NCBI RefSeq assembly: GCF_964340395.1 | Contig: NC_135551.1 | Location: 31,094,955 to 31,158,954 of the forward strand | DNA: 64,000 bases | DNA from: Glandiceps talaboti | Lineage: Eukaryota > Hemichordata > Enteropneusta > Spengelidae | Reading direction: 5' to 3' | Shown here: positions 32,541-46,478 of the stretch, piece after piece | How the letters are laid out: every line of letters starts with the position of its first letter | Position numbering within the stretch: position 1 is the stretch's first letter | Program-made: the position numbers and the translations under genes | Notes under the pieces: model-generated | What the model saw: only the letters and a program-made list of their open reading frames with translations | Databases searched by the model: none | What the model was told of the DNA's origin: nothing

Positions 32541-34914
32541 TGTCAAAAAACCACTTGAGTGTTTGCCTCTGTCAGTGAGGGTGGCTGTAACTTGGGTTAA
32601 TAGTTCAAATCAAAAGTATTGTAATTTTGATGTTTGATTTGGGCCAAACAATGTGATTTTATGTAGACAAATAGTTGAGACATTTCTCTCCATTGTTAAA
32701 ATGCAAATTATGTATTACGATATTTGGTCAAAACATGTAACTCCAAAACAAGACTACAGATTTACCAGAAAATTTGTTGTGATTTTTCTAGAGACCTGAA
32801 TGTAGGGATGAAGGATTCTTAATGACATGACATGACATTACATTAAATTTGATATGATATGCAAGTTTGGTCTAAAATGTGATAGTCAATCAAAAATACT
32901 ACATTCAAAAAATCTGTTGAATATTTGTTGGGATGTTCCATGGGATATGAATTTGAGAGGTTGATGAAGGCAAGATGATATGATCTTTTCAATACAAATT
33001 ACATAAAAATATGGTAACAAATCCTACACTTGGAAAGTGCTTGTCAAATATTTTTCACCGTAAATCATGATTTAGGGCTGTTGAAATGATAAATATTTCA
33101 AAGGAAGATGATCTCATCAATGTTGCAATCTGATAGTAATTTTGTAAGTTGTTTAGTAATACAACAATTTAAACTCAGTTGTGCGTCTGTCAGTAGTGCT
33201 AATTGTGGTCAACAGTTGTTTTGTGTTTAACAGATTTTTATTGCAGTCAAAAAACAAACAAGAGTGAAGTGCCTATGTTATGATGCATGTGTTATATTGA
33301 ACACAACATATTTAGATGTACCTAGCATGCGCTGGATGGAGGAGTTGCATGGAACTTTGCTAAGCATGTCGTTTTGGATATCAAACTATCCATGGTTTCG
33401 TGACAGTCCTTTCTTCATGAATAGAATGTGGCTGGTCATAATTGCATAAAATTTAATTTAAGCCATGATTTGGAAAGCAGTATACATTTAGTGCAGGAAT
33501 GCATCATATCTACCCTACCAAATATTTGAATGTGAAAGTAGAAGTTACCCAAAAATTTACCATTTCTGACTTGTCATTGACGCTCTGGAAGTGAAATCAT
33601 TGAGGTACATTTATAACAACAAATATTTTCATCTTATTGTCCACAATATTTTCTCAAAAAGTGAACAACCATCAAACTGTTAGTACGTCTGTTGAGATGT
33701 AGTTTGTGTGGAGGGTACCTTGTAGAAGAACTGTTGTAAGTTTTGCCACTTCTGCATCCCTTACAATTGCTATTTTAGGACATGTCTGCAACAAATATAA
33801 CATCTGTAGAAATGTCAGTGCATCAAGAATATGTGCATAGTACCTATGCTGTGATGTGTTGAAAAGATTAGGGACGATCGCACAATGTCGCACAAGTGCA
33901 ACATTGAACATCGTTTGTTTAGGTCAAAACACCCTCCCCTACACGAATGTTCACAAATGCAATATGAAATGTTCATATATGTAAACTCTGGTGAAAACTA
34001 TAGTGGTCATACCACCAAGATCGATGTAATGTAAAAACATGATTGTAAACGCATTAAAATACTACCAGAAACCCAGCACCATATCTCACTTTAGAGGTAA
34101 TTTTTTATCAACTTATCAAAATCGCAGTAGTAAAAACAAAAGCTGTTATCATTGAACGGAGTTCGCTTATTGAACTTGTGTGACATTGTGCAATCATCCA
34201 TAAATGTATAACGGTCTCTTCAGTACTTACAAAAATTGAAATACTCAGTGACTGTCATTGATGGAGTAATCACACAGGCACAGCTGGCATAGGAAAGAAA
34301 CATTATTTCTGATTGTAGGCTATAATTATCTTGATTGATAAAGGGTGGGTGTGACACATCATGTTTGACATACAGTCTTGTTAAAATATGTTGATTTAGC
34401 AAGAGCATATACACCGATGATGAAGTGACAAGGTGCAGTTTATTTCTGCCTAGTATGGCAGCACTGCCTAAATTCATGATAGTTCACTTCATACCAAGTA
34501 AAATTGGATGGCAGCAGTAGAATTTGAAGAAAAAAAGTAAAATGAAGTTGAACAGGTCGGTGTGCCGTGTCGAAGAACATATATGGCCTTGTGGCAATAT
34601 TTTTCTTTTACCAACACTTGACTGTGTTGCATTGCTGTAAATTTTCTTTCAAATTCCAAAAGTAATCGGTTGTACACAAAGACCACCACAGACTACATTT
34701 TGCAGGTATTCGGTGATGTTTGTTTGGACCCCAACAATAATCTGTAACCCTTGAAAGTTGCACACTTCTGCTATTTCAGCTTTACAGGATGTCCGAAAGA
34801 GAAGATACAAAAACAGAAAACCCCTTCTATCTATCATTTATGACATATCTATTTACAGGGAATCGCTTTTGCAAATGTTGGTGCATTCACTGTCTCCTCG
34901 ACATACATTAGTAT
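32541..34914. other. Intergenic, nothing recognised
   Basis: 2.4 kb. Open stretches of 60-85 codons (for example 33264-33449 plus, 34220-34477 minus) have no domain, no supporting splice context and composition like the surroundings. Confidence 0.5.
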
Positions 34915-35230
34915 ATGCATGCATGCATAGACAGACACAGACACACATATATACAGACAGACATGCATGCATACATACATACATACATACATACATACAT
35001 GCATACACAAATAAATACATACATACATACATACATACATACGTACGTACGTACATACATAAACACATGCATATGTACGTACGTACGTACGTACGTACGT
35101 ACGTACATACATACATTCATGCATGCATACATTCATGCATGCATACATACATACATGCATACATACATACATACATACATACATACATACATACATACAT
35201 ACATGCATACATACATACACATATACACAT
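34915..35230. repeat. (ACAT)n / (ACGT)n / (GCAT)n microsatellite
   Basis: Mixed tetranucleotide array: GCATGCAT, ACAT and CGTA blocks. It is related in unit to the arrays at 5182 and 62281. Confidence 0.96.
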
Positions 35231-37074
35231 GATTTTATACACAAAATGGCATGTCTATTGTTGAGGGCATTGAATTAATGTGAATTATGTCTTCAAACAT
35301 TTGAAGAAATATTCAATGTAGAGACATTTGAAACCTGTTTTGGCAGGGTTTGAATACAGTAGTGGTCTGCTGTCTAATGACCATAAATTAGAATTAAATT
35401 TGTGGACCACCAAGTTACAGTGTTCCAAAAGATTGACAATATAAGTATTTACCTACTGTGTACACTATCACTAGTTGTGTGTACATTATGTGGATTTATC
35501 AGTTTCTGATAGAAAGCTGGCTGTAGGAAAATTTGGAGAATTATAAGAAAAAACATGTGCATGAAGACAAACACTTTAAAAGGACCCTCCCCCCTTGATA
35601 AAATGAATAACAGGAGCAATGATGATATGATAGTGACTAAAATATTTACCAACGTCTTGATGTGGTGGTCCACAGTGGCTCTTGTCTAAAAAAGGAAATT
35701 TCTAGCCCAACTCTTGTACATTTTTGTCGTTGATATTCCTGATTCCTTGCTACAGCCAATCAGCATTACTGACTCATTTTAGGCATTTTAGGCATTTGAT
35801 GCAAATTGTATGCCCAGTAGTAGTGATAGGTGAGCATTTCCATTCACAGAGAAGTTAGTTTTGGTATTTTTCCTACAGTTCAACAGGATTTGAAAATTTA
35901 GATGATGCTAGAAGATTTGTAATCCTCAATGGGCACAACTTAAGTAATGAATGACCCATGTGTATCTTTCTGTGGACAATCATGTCTCTGACACCCAGAA
36001 CTTAATTTCAGCCAAACCTGGCACAAATATCAAAATCTAGTAGGATACACTTACATGCCACTTTGTTTCATGACATTGACCTTTATGGCAAATTGGTAGC
36101 ATTATGTGCTTATTATCTCCAAGAATTTATGGCATAAAGACACTATTCAAATGTTTACCCCCCCCCCCCCCCCCCCCACTTTATCAGTCAATTATCTAAT
36201 GAGACTTTTGACCTTGGTGAGGATTTTCAATGTCCATGCCTGTAGGATTATGATATACATTGTGGCAATAAATATTAAATAAAGAGAAAGGCCGTCTTAT
36301 CAGACTATGTATTAAAGCCAATGTCCATTTTCTCCTAAAAGTAAGTGTGTGTCTTCATATGTAGAAAAATAGTTATGGCTGGTATGAGGACTGCCTGTTT
36401 AACAATGTGTAGTATATTTCTCTCTGAAGCCATCCTCAAGAACGTCTTCCTCATCATATTAGCCCCAGACCATCATTATATTAGCCCCAGACCATCACAA
36501 GTCTCTAGGGCTTAGGATAGGAATGAGCCATGTCATGTGGCCTATCCTCAGACAGTCCTAACTATCATGACCACAGATAATAGCCACCTGGCACAAATAT
36601 CATCCCCTATTGTGGCATATATGTACATCACTTTATTTTGTGACCTTGACAAATGCTCTTGAGAGTGGTCATGTTTTCAACCACAACTACCCTGGTAATT
36701 GAGTTGAATATGCATTCAAGTGTGACATACAAATAGTCAAAGTAAGCATGTAAGACTCTGACCTTGACCTCCATCTTAAAGGTCAATAGCACTTTATCCA
36801 ATAACATTAGCCCCACACTATTCAAGTGATCTATAGTGGTAATGGTTGATGCATTTTGTCAGACAATGACAATTTGACTTTCACCTTCAAGGTCAAATTG
36901 TCATTTGCAGAGAAGTTTTCTGATAAGACACGACCTGACCTGCATATTCAAAGTCTATTAATACTTTACCTTTTTAAGTTTGCATGAAGAGATACCTTTA
37001 AAAAAAAGGTGTAGATCCCATTTCTTGTAAACATTGAATATGTATGTTGAAAACATTTCAAAATGTTTGATCGA
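35231..37074. other. Intergenic; C tract and a short duplication only
   Basis: It contains a run of 20 C (36158-36177) and a short doubled word, ATTAGCCCCAGACCATCA, near 36459-36495. Nothing else is recognised. Confidence 0.55.
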
Positions 37075-37740
37075 CGATGTTGTATGTAGCAGTCAATGCG
37101 CAGAATCATTGAACTGACAAGTGAATTTGTAAGTTGGTGTTTACAATACGTTAATTGAAAACCAATAAATTTGTATGAAAGTCAATGTGTACAATTGGTG
37201 AGCTGAAAACCAGTGAATTTGTATGTGACCGTCAATGTTTACAGTCCGTGAACAATGATTAAATGAATTTGTATATAGTAGACATTGTTTTCAATCAATG
37301 AACTTGAAATTAAACCAGTGAATTTATATGTAGCTGTGAATGTTTACTATCAGTTGACTGACAACCAATGAACTTGTAAGTCAATATTTACAATTAACCA
37401 ATAAGGTTGTATACATCATTTCATTTATGATCAGTGAACTGACTACCAGTGAATTTGTAAGTCAATGTGTACAATCAGTGAACTGATTACGAATGATCTG
37501 GGTAAGAACTATTCGTGAACTGATAACCAACAAATCTGTATGTAGTTGCCAATGTTTAGCATAACCAGTGAACTGTATAAGCAATCGGTGAACTGATAAC
37601 CAGTGAACATGTAAGTCAGTCTTTACAATCAGTGAAGTGATAAACCATGAACATGGATGTAGCTGTCATTTTGCATAATCAGTGATCTGAAAATTGCTCA
37701 AGCTTACGTGTAGCAGTGAATGTACAACTTAAAAAACTGA
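37075..37740. repeat. Degenerate tandem array based on CAGTGAACTGATAACCAGTG
   Basis: About 12 decayed copies of a unit of roughly 50 bp combining CAATCAGTGAACTG, ATAACCAGTGAATTTGTA and GTCAATGTTTACA. Confidence 0.75.
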
Positions 37741-40700
37741 TGAACCGCTTTCACTCAAGGTAGGTATGTACAAAACCCTTTTGTTTGTCTACACTTTGTA
37801 ACTTCCTGATATTGATATATGTGAATTTTGTACTCAACGTCTAACATTGATTGTGATACTAGTACCAAGTCTAGCTGTATGAACACCAGTGTTAAATCTA
37901 ATGTGCACATTTTGCGAGAACTTACTCAGTGAAGAAGGAATCGCTACAGGTATTCATTTCAAGCAATGTGTTCTGACATCACCTCTGTCCCATTTATCAG
38001 ATCTTGCCCAAGGTTAGTAGTTTATATCAGCTTGTGTTAAATTGACAATAGCCATGAGATATGAAACCTTTGTAAAATGTCCCAATGGTTGCAGAGTTAA
38101 CCAAGTGCTGTTTCCATGTAAAAGGCCTCTGTGCTATGACAACCTCAAACTTGTCAGACTCTTGGCCATATTTGTCATAAAAGTACACTGTACAATAGCT
38201 CGGGAATCGTAAATGCGAGGGTGTGTGACCAATATCAATGAATGTTACACTTCTGCAGGTACTGTTTGACCTTTGTCAATGTCAAAATCAGCTCAAGTAA
38301 ATCATATCATTTTTTGAAAAAATGACTTTTTTTTGGTCCAAAACTGACCTGTTTGTACAGCTTGGAACTATGATGCATAGAGAATCAGTTTTATGTGTCT
38401 GTTCCAATATTAACAGATACAAACCTTTTGCCGGGGTCATTAGATTTGATGCTGACCTTGTGGCCAAAATTCAAAATCAAGCCATTTCTTTGCTATCACG
38501 GATTATTTGTGATATTTTTAAAGCTAGTGTGAAGGTAGAAGTATTAAAGGTAGGACATGTATGTATGTGAAATATTTAGATTTATTATATCCATTTTGAC
38601 AGCGCGGTGTATAGATTTATTAAAAAACTGCTCAGGAACAAAGTCTCATTCACAGACGTGATAGTATTTAGATATGGTGTCACTTTTGACCCATTCGCAG
38701 GCCTTCCACTTGTAAATATATCCCTAATCACTTTTTAATGAGAAATACTATTAATAATAATTCTCAATTTTAATTACTTTTGCTATCTTCATTCATGAAA
38801 CCAGCATCAAAAATCAGGTCACTAATTACTTGAACCAGGATGTTTTTCGATATTTGAGTTCAACTGGTATGTCAAGATAAAGTCATTGTGTGTGTGTTTC
38901 TTGCAAAGGGTTAGTTGACTAGCGATTTCATCCTGTCATTGAGGTTAATTCCATTTTGTTTATTTATCAGATTAAAACCTATTTTCATATTTAATTGTTC
39001 TGTGTTATGCTAGTCTGTAAAAGTATAGATGGCGTGAAAGTCAAGTTTGGACATAAGATGGACCTCAACATCTAGATACTAGTATTATGTGTCAATGTGT
39101 CATATTTTTGATTACTATTTAGCCAAGAATGAAAGAAGCATCATGTGAGGGTGCCCCAGATTAGGTAATATGGGTGTTAGACCTTTTTATGTATACATAA
39201 AACATTGCAATACAGAAATCAGCCAACGGAATGGGTATGAACGATCCTCAGTTTGTAAAACTTCTGCAATTGGAATTGTAAGCACCAAACCTATTTGAAT
39301 AACCAAGAATGTCTCTATCATAAAACCCTGGAAAGGATGATTTTCTAAGTAAACTACAGATTTAAGCCAATCCTTCTAGGCCATATATGCTGTTGATTAG
39401 TTCCCCTTATAGCCAAGTTGTATAATCTTTGATCATTCTAATAACTGGAATATGATTTTCTAAAGGTTTCAATAATATCCACTTGCAATAACCGTACTAT
39501 ATCTAACGTATTACACCATATATACAACTAAAAGTTGAGATCCTGGAGTTACTACCGAAACTACCAAAAGTAGCCTGGGTAGTCAGCAAGTATTTTAGAC
39601 CATCATGAAATAAACAAAGTTTTTAAAGATCAAGAAAGCTTGAAAATATGACTCTCTTGCTTTGTGGTTTTAAATCTAATTGAATTTATCATATATTTAG
39701 GTTTATTCAATTTATAGAAAGGGGGTATTTTTTGCATTCGCCTCAGATGGATATTTTTGAACTAACCCAATTTATAAAACTTGCATGAAACATTCACTTT
39801 AAGTTTCTAGAAATGTAATCATGGCTGCAAAAACCCATTATGCTAACAAATGTTTTGGACAGTGGGTGAGTTTAAGATAAAAAACTGTTAGCCATCTGTT
39901 AGCTAGCCTGTCCAAGACATTGTTCATTGATACAGTAGTAGACAGAGCTAGCACAGTCACAGCTCCAGCACCCACACTGTGGACAGGCAAGCTGACAGCT
40001 TTTACCCTGAACTCAATGGAAAAGATATTTGACTGATCCTCAAATTTTCCTCTGCCAAACATTTTGTTTTACGTCTTTCATGTAAACAGAAGTGTGAGAC
40101 CGAAAATGCCACCAAGGCCTATTTGTTATGATGATAATGTCCAAAATTTACTGCAAAATGTCAGAATGGCCTCGACTCAACAAGTGACAGTGGGAGATAC
40201 TGTCCAGGCAGGGATAAGTGATCACCCCGTTATAGAATTTATCATTTCACAGACTGCCCAGAAAGGGACAAGATGAACACCTATGGAATTCATAACTTGA
40301 TGCATTGCTATATTTTGGAGTCTGTACAATCTTTCAGTTATATCTTCAAATCAACTAGGTATAATACATCATTCTAGAAGTACAGTCAGGGCATTGAAGA
40401 GTATAGGTTTATTGCTAATTTGAAAATTGAATGGATCAAAGTTAAACTGTAGAAGAATTATTTTTGATATATAGTGCTCTTCCAGAACAAGTTCAAGGGC
40501 CTTAAGCTCTCATGCAATTTATAAGTGCCCTCTTAATGTGAAAATCTTACTGTATACCTTTGTAACTTGGCCAGATGGTCACTGAGTTAACCATTTTATG
40601 CAACAATGATAACAACCAGACAATATACCCATGATGCCGTTTTCCTGAAATTCTCCTAATGCTGTAAAGGGTGTTACTGGTCTCTTTAGCCGAGTGATGA

Positions 40701-41269
40701 AAGCATTTGAGGGGGAGAACACTTGATGTATGATGTCGTAATGTGCATTAGTTACAATAATTGCAATGCTGAATGTAGGCTTCCTTGCAAACTTGATCTC
40801 TTATATAATGGGGTTTGTTCATGCACAGGTATGTTAATAATAAAAGCTATGAATACACGTGTTCTGTAGCCGTAACATGCCAGAAACCAAAATCTGTAAA
40901 ACAATTATTACAACGTAGACAAGCAGCAGCCAATAAAAAGCTATCTGTGACAAAATTTGGCATTTGCAGTACATGCATTGTCCATGCAAGGACCAATACT
41001 ATATAGCGTGCCGTTTGACCTCACTATTACAATGAGGTTTAGATGATATACCACTAGTGGGCAATATTGACTAGACCACATGCAAGCTAAGTTGAATGCA
41101 TTTGAACCAAAACTATGGAATTTATACCCAGTGCGCTGTCTGTCACAACTTGCATGTATGCCATCTGTTCGCGGTGCTCAAAATGTTCAAAATCACAAGT
41201 ATTTTTTTCCCTGATTTTTTTGTATGTTTGTGGAGGTGAAATTATATTATTCCTCAATGGTTTTCTCCA
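37741..41269. other. Intergenic, no supported gene
   Basis: Open stretches at 38322-38570, 40064-40276 and 40815-41006 (plus) and 39838-40062 (minus) show no known domain. CCACTAGTGGGCAATATTGA (about 41051) and CCACTAGAGGGCAGTATTGA (about 41461) are two copies of one dispersed word. Confidence 0.5.
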
Positions 41270-41349
41270 TTCAGCCTGAAAATACTACCTAAGGGTTATA
41301 TATCACTTCTTGTCAAGCCCCTAAGGTCACTTGAATTTGCTTGGCTGAA
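41270..41349. mobile_element. Small hairpin MITE, copy 1
   Basis: It begins TTCAGCC and ends GGCTGAA. The interior reads GAAAATACTACCTAAGGG near the left end and CCCCTAAGGTCACTTGAATT near the right end. The same layout is found at 57421-57516, including the downstream words GAAGAA and ATTGGGG. Confidence 0.65.
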
Positions 41350-42149
41350 TGAAGAAAAATATTGGGGCCTAATGTAGAAGTACAGTAAAGTTTTGATTAT
41401 ATACCAACTGCTATTGGACAGTACTGATTTGTATAGTCTTGAATGATACTGAATCGTTAACCACTAGAGGGCAGTATTGATTTGAAAAATATACACTTGT
41501 CTAAACTATTTCTAACTCCCTTTAACATTTCAGCATCGCTATTTTCGTCATGTGACAGTAGCGTAACAGCAGACAATAATGTCTTTCTTGAGATATGGGC
41601 GAATGTTCCAATAACTTGACATGAAAGATGGTTGGTTATACCTGCTAAGTAAAATACCAAGGTAAACATCTGGTGATAATTGTAACTTGTAAGTATAATG
41701 TTTGTTTTTCTGTAAATTTCAACATTTTATGGGTAATAACTGATTGTATATTTGCTTCTTTATGTCTATTTAAAATTAATCCATGTAAAAGTCTGGCAGA
41801 TTTTTGATGAAGTATATGTACGAGTAACTTGATGAACCGTGTACAGAGAAGTGTTGTCATAACTATCATAGGCAGTGTAACACAAACAGACAAGTTCTTA
41901 CTGATAAATGAGGGAACATTGAAATTTCGTGTAATTGATACAAGGAATTGAATAGAAATGTATAAAGCATACAATAGCATTGGTACATGTCATTCCCTAC
42001 ATAGGAGAATAATGCCATTTTTTTAGCCGACTTTCTGACTTTCCCTGCCCATCTATGAACACATCTAAAAAAATTTGCTTTGATCAAATGGAAACTTGGC
42101 AAATGTGCATGGCAAGATCTGATTAATTTTTTGTAACTATTACACAAAT

Positions 42150-42575
42150 ATCATTTGCATAGTATATGGTTTTTAACATTAGATGACACATGTACAATGC
42201 TTCCTTCATATTACATGTAGCTTGAGTACAATCCAATCAGATCCAATTGTTGTATGAATGTTAATGAGTCATTTCTATAGTAATAAGTAAATGTATTTTT
42301 GGTCAGACATTTGCATAGTAAGTGATTTTCAGTCATAAGGTGATATCTCTAGTGCAGTGCTTGCTTCATATTACATATGATTTTGATACAACCTGGTAAT
42401 TATTGCATGAGTGATAATGAGTCATTTGCATAGTAAATGGGTTTTTTGGTTGATCATTTGCATAGTCATTGATTTTTGGTCATTTTTTACACTGTCTCTC
42501 TAGGACAATGGTTGCGTCATATTACATATAACTTGATGGCTCCAATGGTAATGGCACAATACACAGGTTAGTATT
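42150..42575. repeat. Diverged tandem repeat (about three copies) carrying four POU octamers
   Basis: Units of about 110-160 bp share GAGTCATTT, TTGCATAGTA, TTCATATTACAT and CTTGAT words. The exact octamer ATTTGCAT occurs at 42153-42160, 42309-42316, 42424-42431 and 42456-42463, always followed by AGT. Confidence 0.7.
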
Positions 42576-44344
42576 TACATAGATATGTATCTTTATTACA
42601 ATAAATTACATTGTGAATATACATGTACCATATTAAAACATCTGAATTATTCCATTCACAGAATTCCTACCCAAATACAAATCATAAACATCTTACTTCA
42701 AAGGGATACATCGACAAGTACAACGTTGAGGTTAATTGAAGCTGATGCTGTATTCTTTGTCACGTTAATTTGTCTTAATGTTGAATTGGTCAAGCAATGT
42801 CATCTCTTACTTTTCATCCAAATTTATTATGCTGGAGAACTCTTCTTCATATGTGCATATGATCATTTCTAGTGAATGGTGGAATGGTGCATGCATGCGC
42901 GCACACGCACATGCACATCTAAATAACAGATTTTACCTACTTTACCACTCTTAAGAAAAACACTAAGTTAAGATAACTTTATATGTAATGAGTAGATATT
43001 GCTTTGCGTATCAATGTATGTCAGTTAGTGTTACAACCCTATTATAGACTGGAATTAACAAACATATTAGCATTTGTGGAGTATGTCTTATAGAAGACTT
43101 GTCTCCTAGTAGTATTTATTGTCTGACATGAATTCATGAAAAGTATGATTTTGTCATGAGAGGTTTGTCACATTTTTGGTCAATAAAACCTCTTAACCTT
43201 CAGTAAATAACTAATGTGTGTTGTCTGATATCTTTCTAGGTGCAGTTCATATTGCCCCATTCCATGCTGCATAATTGGAATAGGGTAAAGTATGTTCCAG
43301 TGAATGGAAGGATACTGTCTCCTCACTATTTCCAGGAATCCTGTGAGAGCAGTTCCAGCTACTATGATGATATGTTAGATATCCAACAGTCAATAACATT
43401 TACAACACTACTGTAAACTTGATCTGTTTTCCTTCAAACTCGTGATTGTATAATGTGTGATGATATCAGAACGAAAATATTTTGTTTGCCGTACTGGAGA
43501 AAACATGTTACTTTGTACTGTTGTGGTGAAATTAATCCTCTTTCTACCAGGGATAATTTGTACATAACAAACTACAAGTAGTAATTAACATGTAGGGAAA
43601 GCATAAATGAAGATTGAATTGTGTAAAAGTTGTTTTGAGAATGTCAAAAAGTTTAAATGTGTGACACAGACTAAACAACAAAATGTGTTCATTATGGATG
43701 TGGCTATGCTTAAAGTGTAGACTTCTTCATGATATAGACAAGTTAGTGTATTGAATTTAGTTTTGATGTTTGCTCTGAAAGGTACAGCAAAACCACATGT
43801 TTGTTCCATGAAGCAGATGATTTCACGAGATGAAGGAAAAATGTAGATCCAAATGTTGAGACTAGCATACTGAAACAACTACTAGTACTTTAAATATATG
43901 AGTCCTTGTGTGAAACAGTACATTCCATGCTAGGGCAATCAACTAACTGAACTCAAACTGCCATACACTACTTTTCATTGACCAGTACTGATATTCATCA
44001 TCATTTCATTGAGCCAGAGCACACAACGAGTGTTTCTAAACCTTATATAGGACAGTGACTTTCAACTTTACATGACTGTGGACAACTGGTACATTTTGTA
44101 TATTGGACCAACCAATCAAAAGTGATAATTTTGTCTTCATTGAAAATAAAATGTACTTATTTTAGAAATAAATTGGGAAATGTCAATAATTTACACTGAA
44201 TTTATGTTTGTGTACAAGACTACTTTTCATACAGAGTGAGGGAGTGATGGAAAGGCATGGGTGGCGTTCTCCTTTACGAAGAAATTACTCTACACACAAT
44301 TCTATTAGTAAGGTGGTATTTATTGTCTGTTGGATGGTCCCTGC
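42576..44344. other. Intergenic, nothing recognised
   Basis: 1.8 kb of AT-rich sequence with no gene, repeat or element that I can support. Confidence 0.55.
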
Positions 44345-45765
44345 TCACAAAACAGAGCTTTACAGAACTCTGTGAATACAGACCAGTAAATGAGACAGCT
44401 TTACAGGACTCTGAATACAGACCAGTAAACAAGACAGAGCTTTACAGGACTGTGTGAATACAGACCAGTAAACAAGACAGAGCTTTACAGGACTCTGAAT
44501 ACAGACCAGTAAACAAGACAGAGCTTTACAGGACTCTGAATACAGACCAGTAAACAAGAAAGAGCTTTACAGGACTCTGTGAATACAGACAAGTAAACAA
44601 GACAGAGCTTTACAGGACTGTGAATACAGACCAGTAAACAAGACAGAGCTTTACAGGACTCTGTGAATACAGACCAGTAAACAAGACAGAGCTGTACAGG
44701 ACTGTGAATACAGACCAGTAAACAAGACAGAGCTTTACAGGACTCTGTGAATACATACCAGTAAACAAGACAGAGCTTTACAGGACTCTGTGAATACAGA
44801 CCAGTAAACAAGACAGAGCTTTACAGGACTCTGTGAATACAGAGCTGTACAGGACTCTGTGAATACAGACCCGTAAACAGGACAGAGCTTTACAGGACTC
44901 TGTGAATACAGACCAGTAAACAAGACAGAGCTGTACAGGACTCTGTGAATACAGACCAGTAAACAAGACAGAGCTTTACAGGACTCTGTGAATACAGACC
45001 AGTAAACAAGACAGAGCTTTACAGGACTCTGGATACAGACCAGTAAACAAGACAGATCTTTACAGGACTTTGTGAATACAGACCAGTAAACAAGACAGAG
45101 CTTTACAGGACTCTGGATACAGACCAGTAAACAAGACAGATCTTTACAGTACTCTGGATACAGACCAGTAAACAAGACAGAGCTTTACAGGACTCTGTGA
45201 ATACAGACCAGTAAACAAGACAGAGCTTACAGGACTCTGTGAATACAGACCAGTAAACAAGACAGAGCTTTACAGGACTCTGTGAATACAGACCAGTAAA
45301 CAAGACAGAGCTTACAGGACTGTGAATACAGACCAGTAAACAAGACAGATCTTTACAGGACTCTGGATACAGACCAGTAAACAAGACAGAGCTTTACAGG
45401 ACTCTGTGAATACAGACAAGTAAACAAGACAGAGCTTTACAGGACTCTGTGAATACAGACCAGTAAACAAGACAGAGCTGTACAGGACTGTGAATACAGA
45501 CCAGTAAACAAGACCGAGCTTTACAGGACTCTGTGAATACAGACCAGTAAACAAGACCGAGCTTTACAGGACTCTGTGAATACAGACCAGTAAACAAGAC
45601 CGAGCTTTACAGGACTCTGTGAATACAGACCAGTAAACAAGACAGAGCTTTACAGGAATCTGTGAATACAGACCCGTAAACAGGACAGAGCTTTACAGGA
45701 CTCTGTGAATACAGACCAGTAAACAAGACCGAGCTTTACAGGACTCTGTGAATACAGACCAGTAA
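44345..45765. repeat. 43-bp tandem array, about 34 copies
   Basis: The unit is GACAGAGCTTTACAGGACTC followed by TGTGAATACAGACCAGTAAACAA. Common variants are a 4-bp loss (GACTCTGAATACAG), GAGCTGTACAG for GAGCTTTACAG, and GACCGAGC for GACAGAGC clustered near the right end. Overlapping minus-strand frames of 60-146 codons are repeat artefacts. Confidence 0.97.
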
Positions 45766-45943
45766 AACTGTTGTATGGGTTTTGTCGAGTGTAAGGAAAG
45801 GATATAAAACAATGCACTTTAGCACAGAGTTGTATATCCTACCAATACCACATCGTGATGATGACTTGATATTCATTATACAACTGCATCCCATCTCTTA
45901 TTTACACAGACAAACCCCATTCACACTCAACCAGGTCACGTTG

Positions 45944-46092
45944 ATTGATTGTCAGGGCAGCATGGTATTACTTTATATACATGTAGTTTCATCTGATTGT
46001 CAGGGACAACGTGGTATTACTTTATATACATGTAGTTTCCTCTGATTGACAGAGCAACTTGATATTACTTTATATACATGTAGTTTCCTCTG
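45944..46092. repeat. Three tandem copies of about 49 bp
   Basis: Each copy reads TGATTGTCAGGG-type sequence, then GGTATTACTTTATATACATG and TAGTTTC. They lie just downstream of the stop of the lectin gene and may be in its 3' UTR. Confidence 0.85.
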
Positions 46093-46194
46093 TTTCCGGT
46101 TCCCAGAACAGAAAGAATCTCTTCACATTACAAATTGTAATGTTGATATTCACAAAAAAGTTCAGTAAACTCTCCTGACGTCTTTGTTATTCTC

Positions 46195-46478
46195 TTATGT
46201 GATGACGTCAACTTTGTAATATTGTACATTTCCAAACTGGGTCAAGTCGTTGGTGTCGTATAAGCTATCATATAATTCACAAGTACCGTCCATAGCAACA
46301 CTGTTGTCGTAGTTGAAACTGTAACATCCTGCTGTGTCTAAGCACGCATGTGCACACCCTATCGCCCCGTTTGTGTCTTGGCTGCTGATTGGCGTATAGC
46401 CTGTTACAGCGCCCCCTGCGACGAGGTGAAAGAGCCCGTAACGTTGATATGCGTTTCTGACGACTGTTGAAGGTGTAC
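46195..46478 (-). CDS. PAN/Apple-like domain and stop
   Basis: 284 bp after ATGTCCAG in phase 1, ending VDVIT before TAA (46197-46195). GAIGCAHACLDTAGCYSFNY and CELYDS form the usual PAN pattern of paired cysteines around a helix. The family assignment rests on this pattern only. Confidence 0.75.

Noticed and set aside
39838-41006. Three open stretches of 60-75 codons
   Set aside because: No domain, no consistent splice signals and composition like the surroundings; possibly remnants of retroelements but not supportable.
44360-45597. Set of overlapping minus-strand frames with LVYWSVFTESCKALSC-like repeats
   Set aside because: They result from the 43-bp array, whose period shifts the frame; they are not protein repeats.
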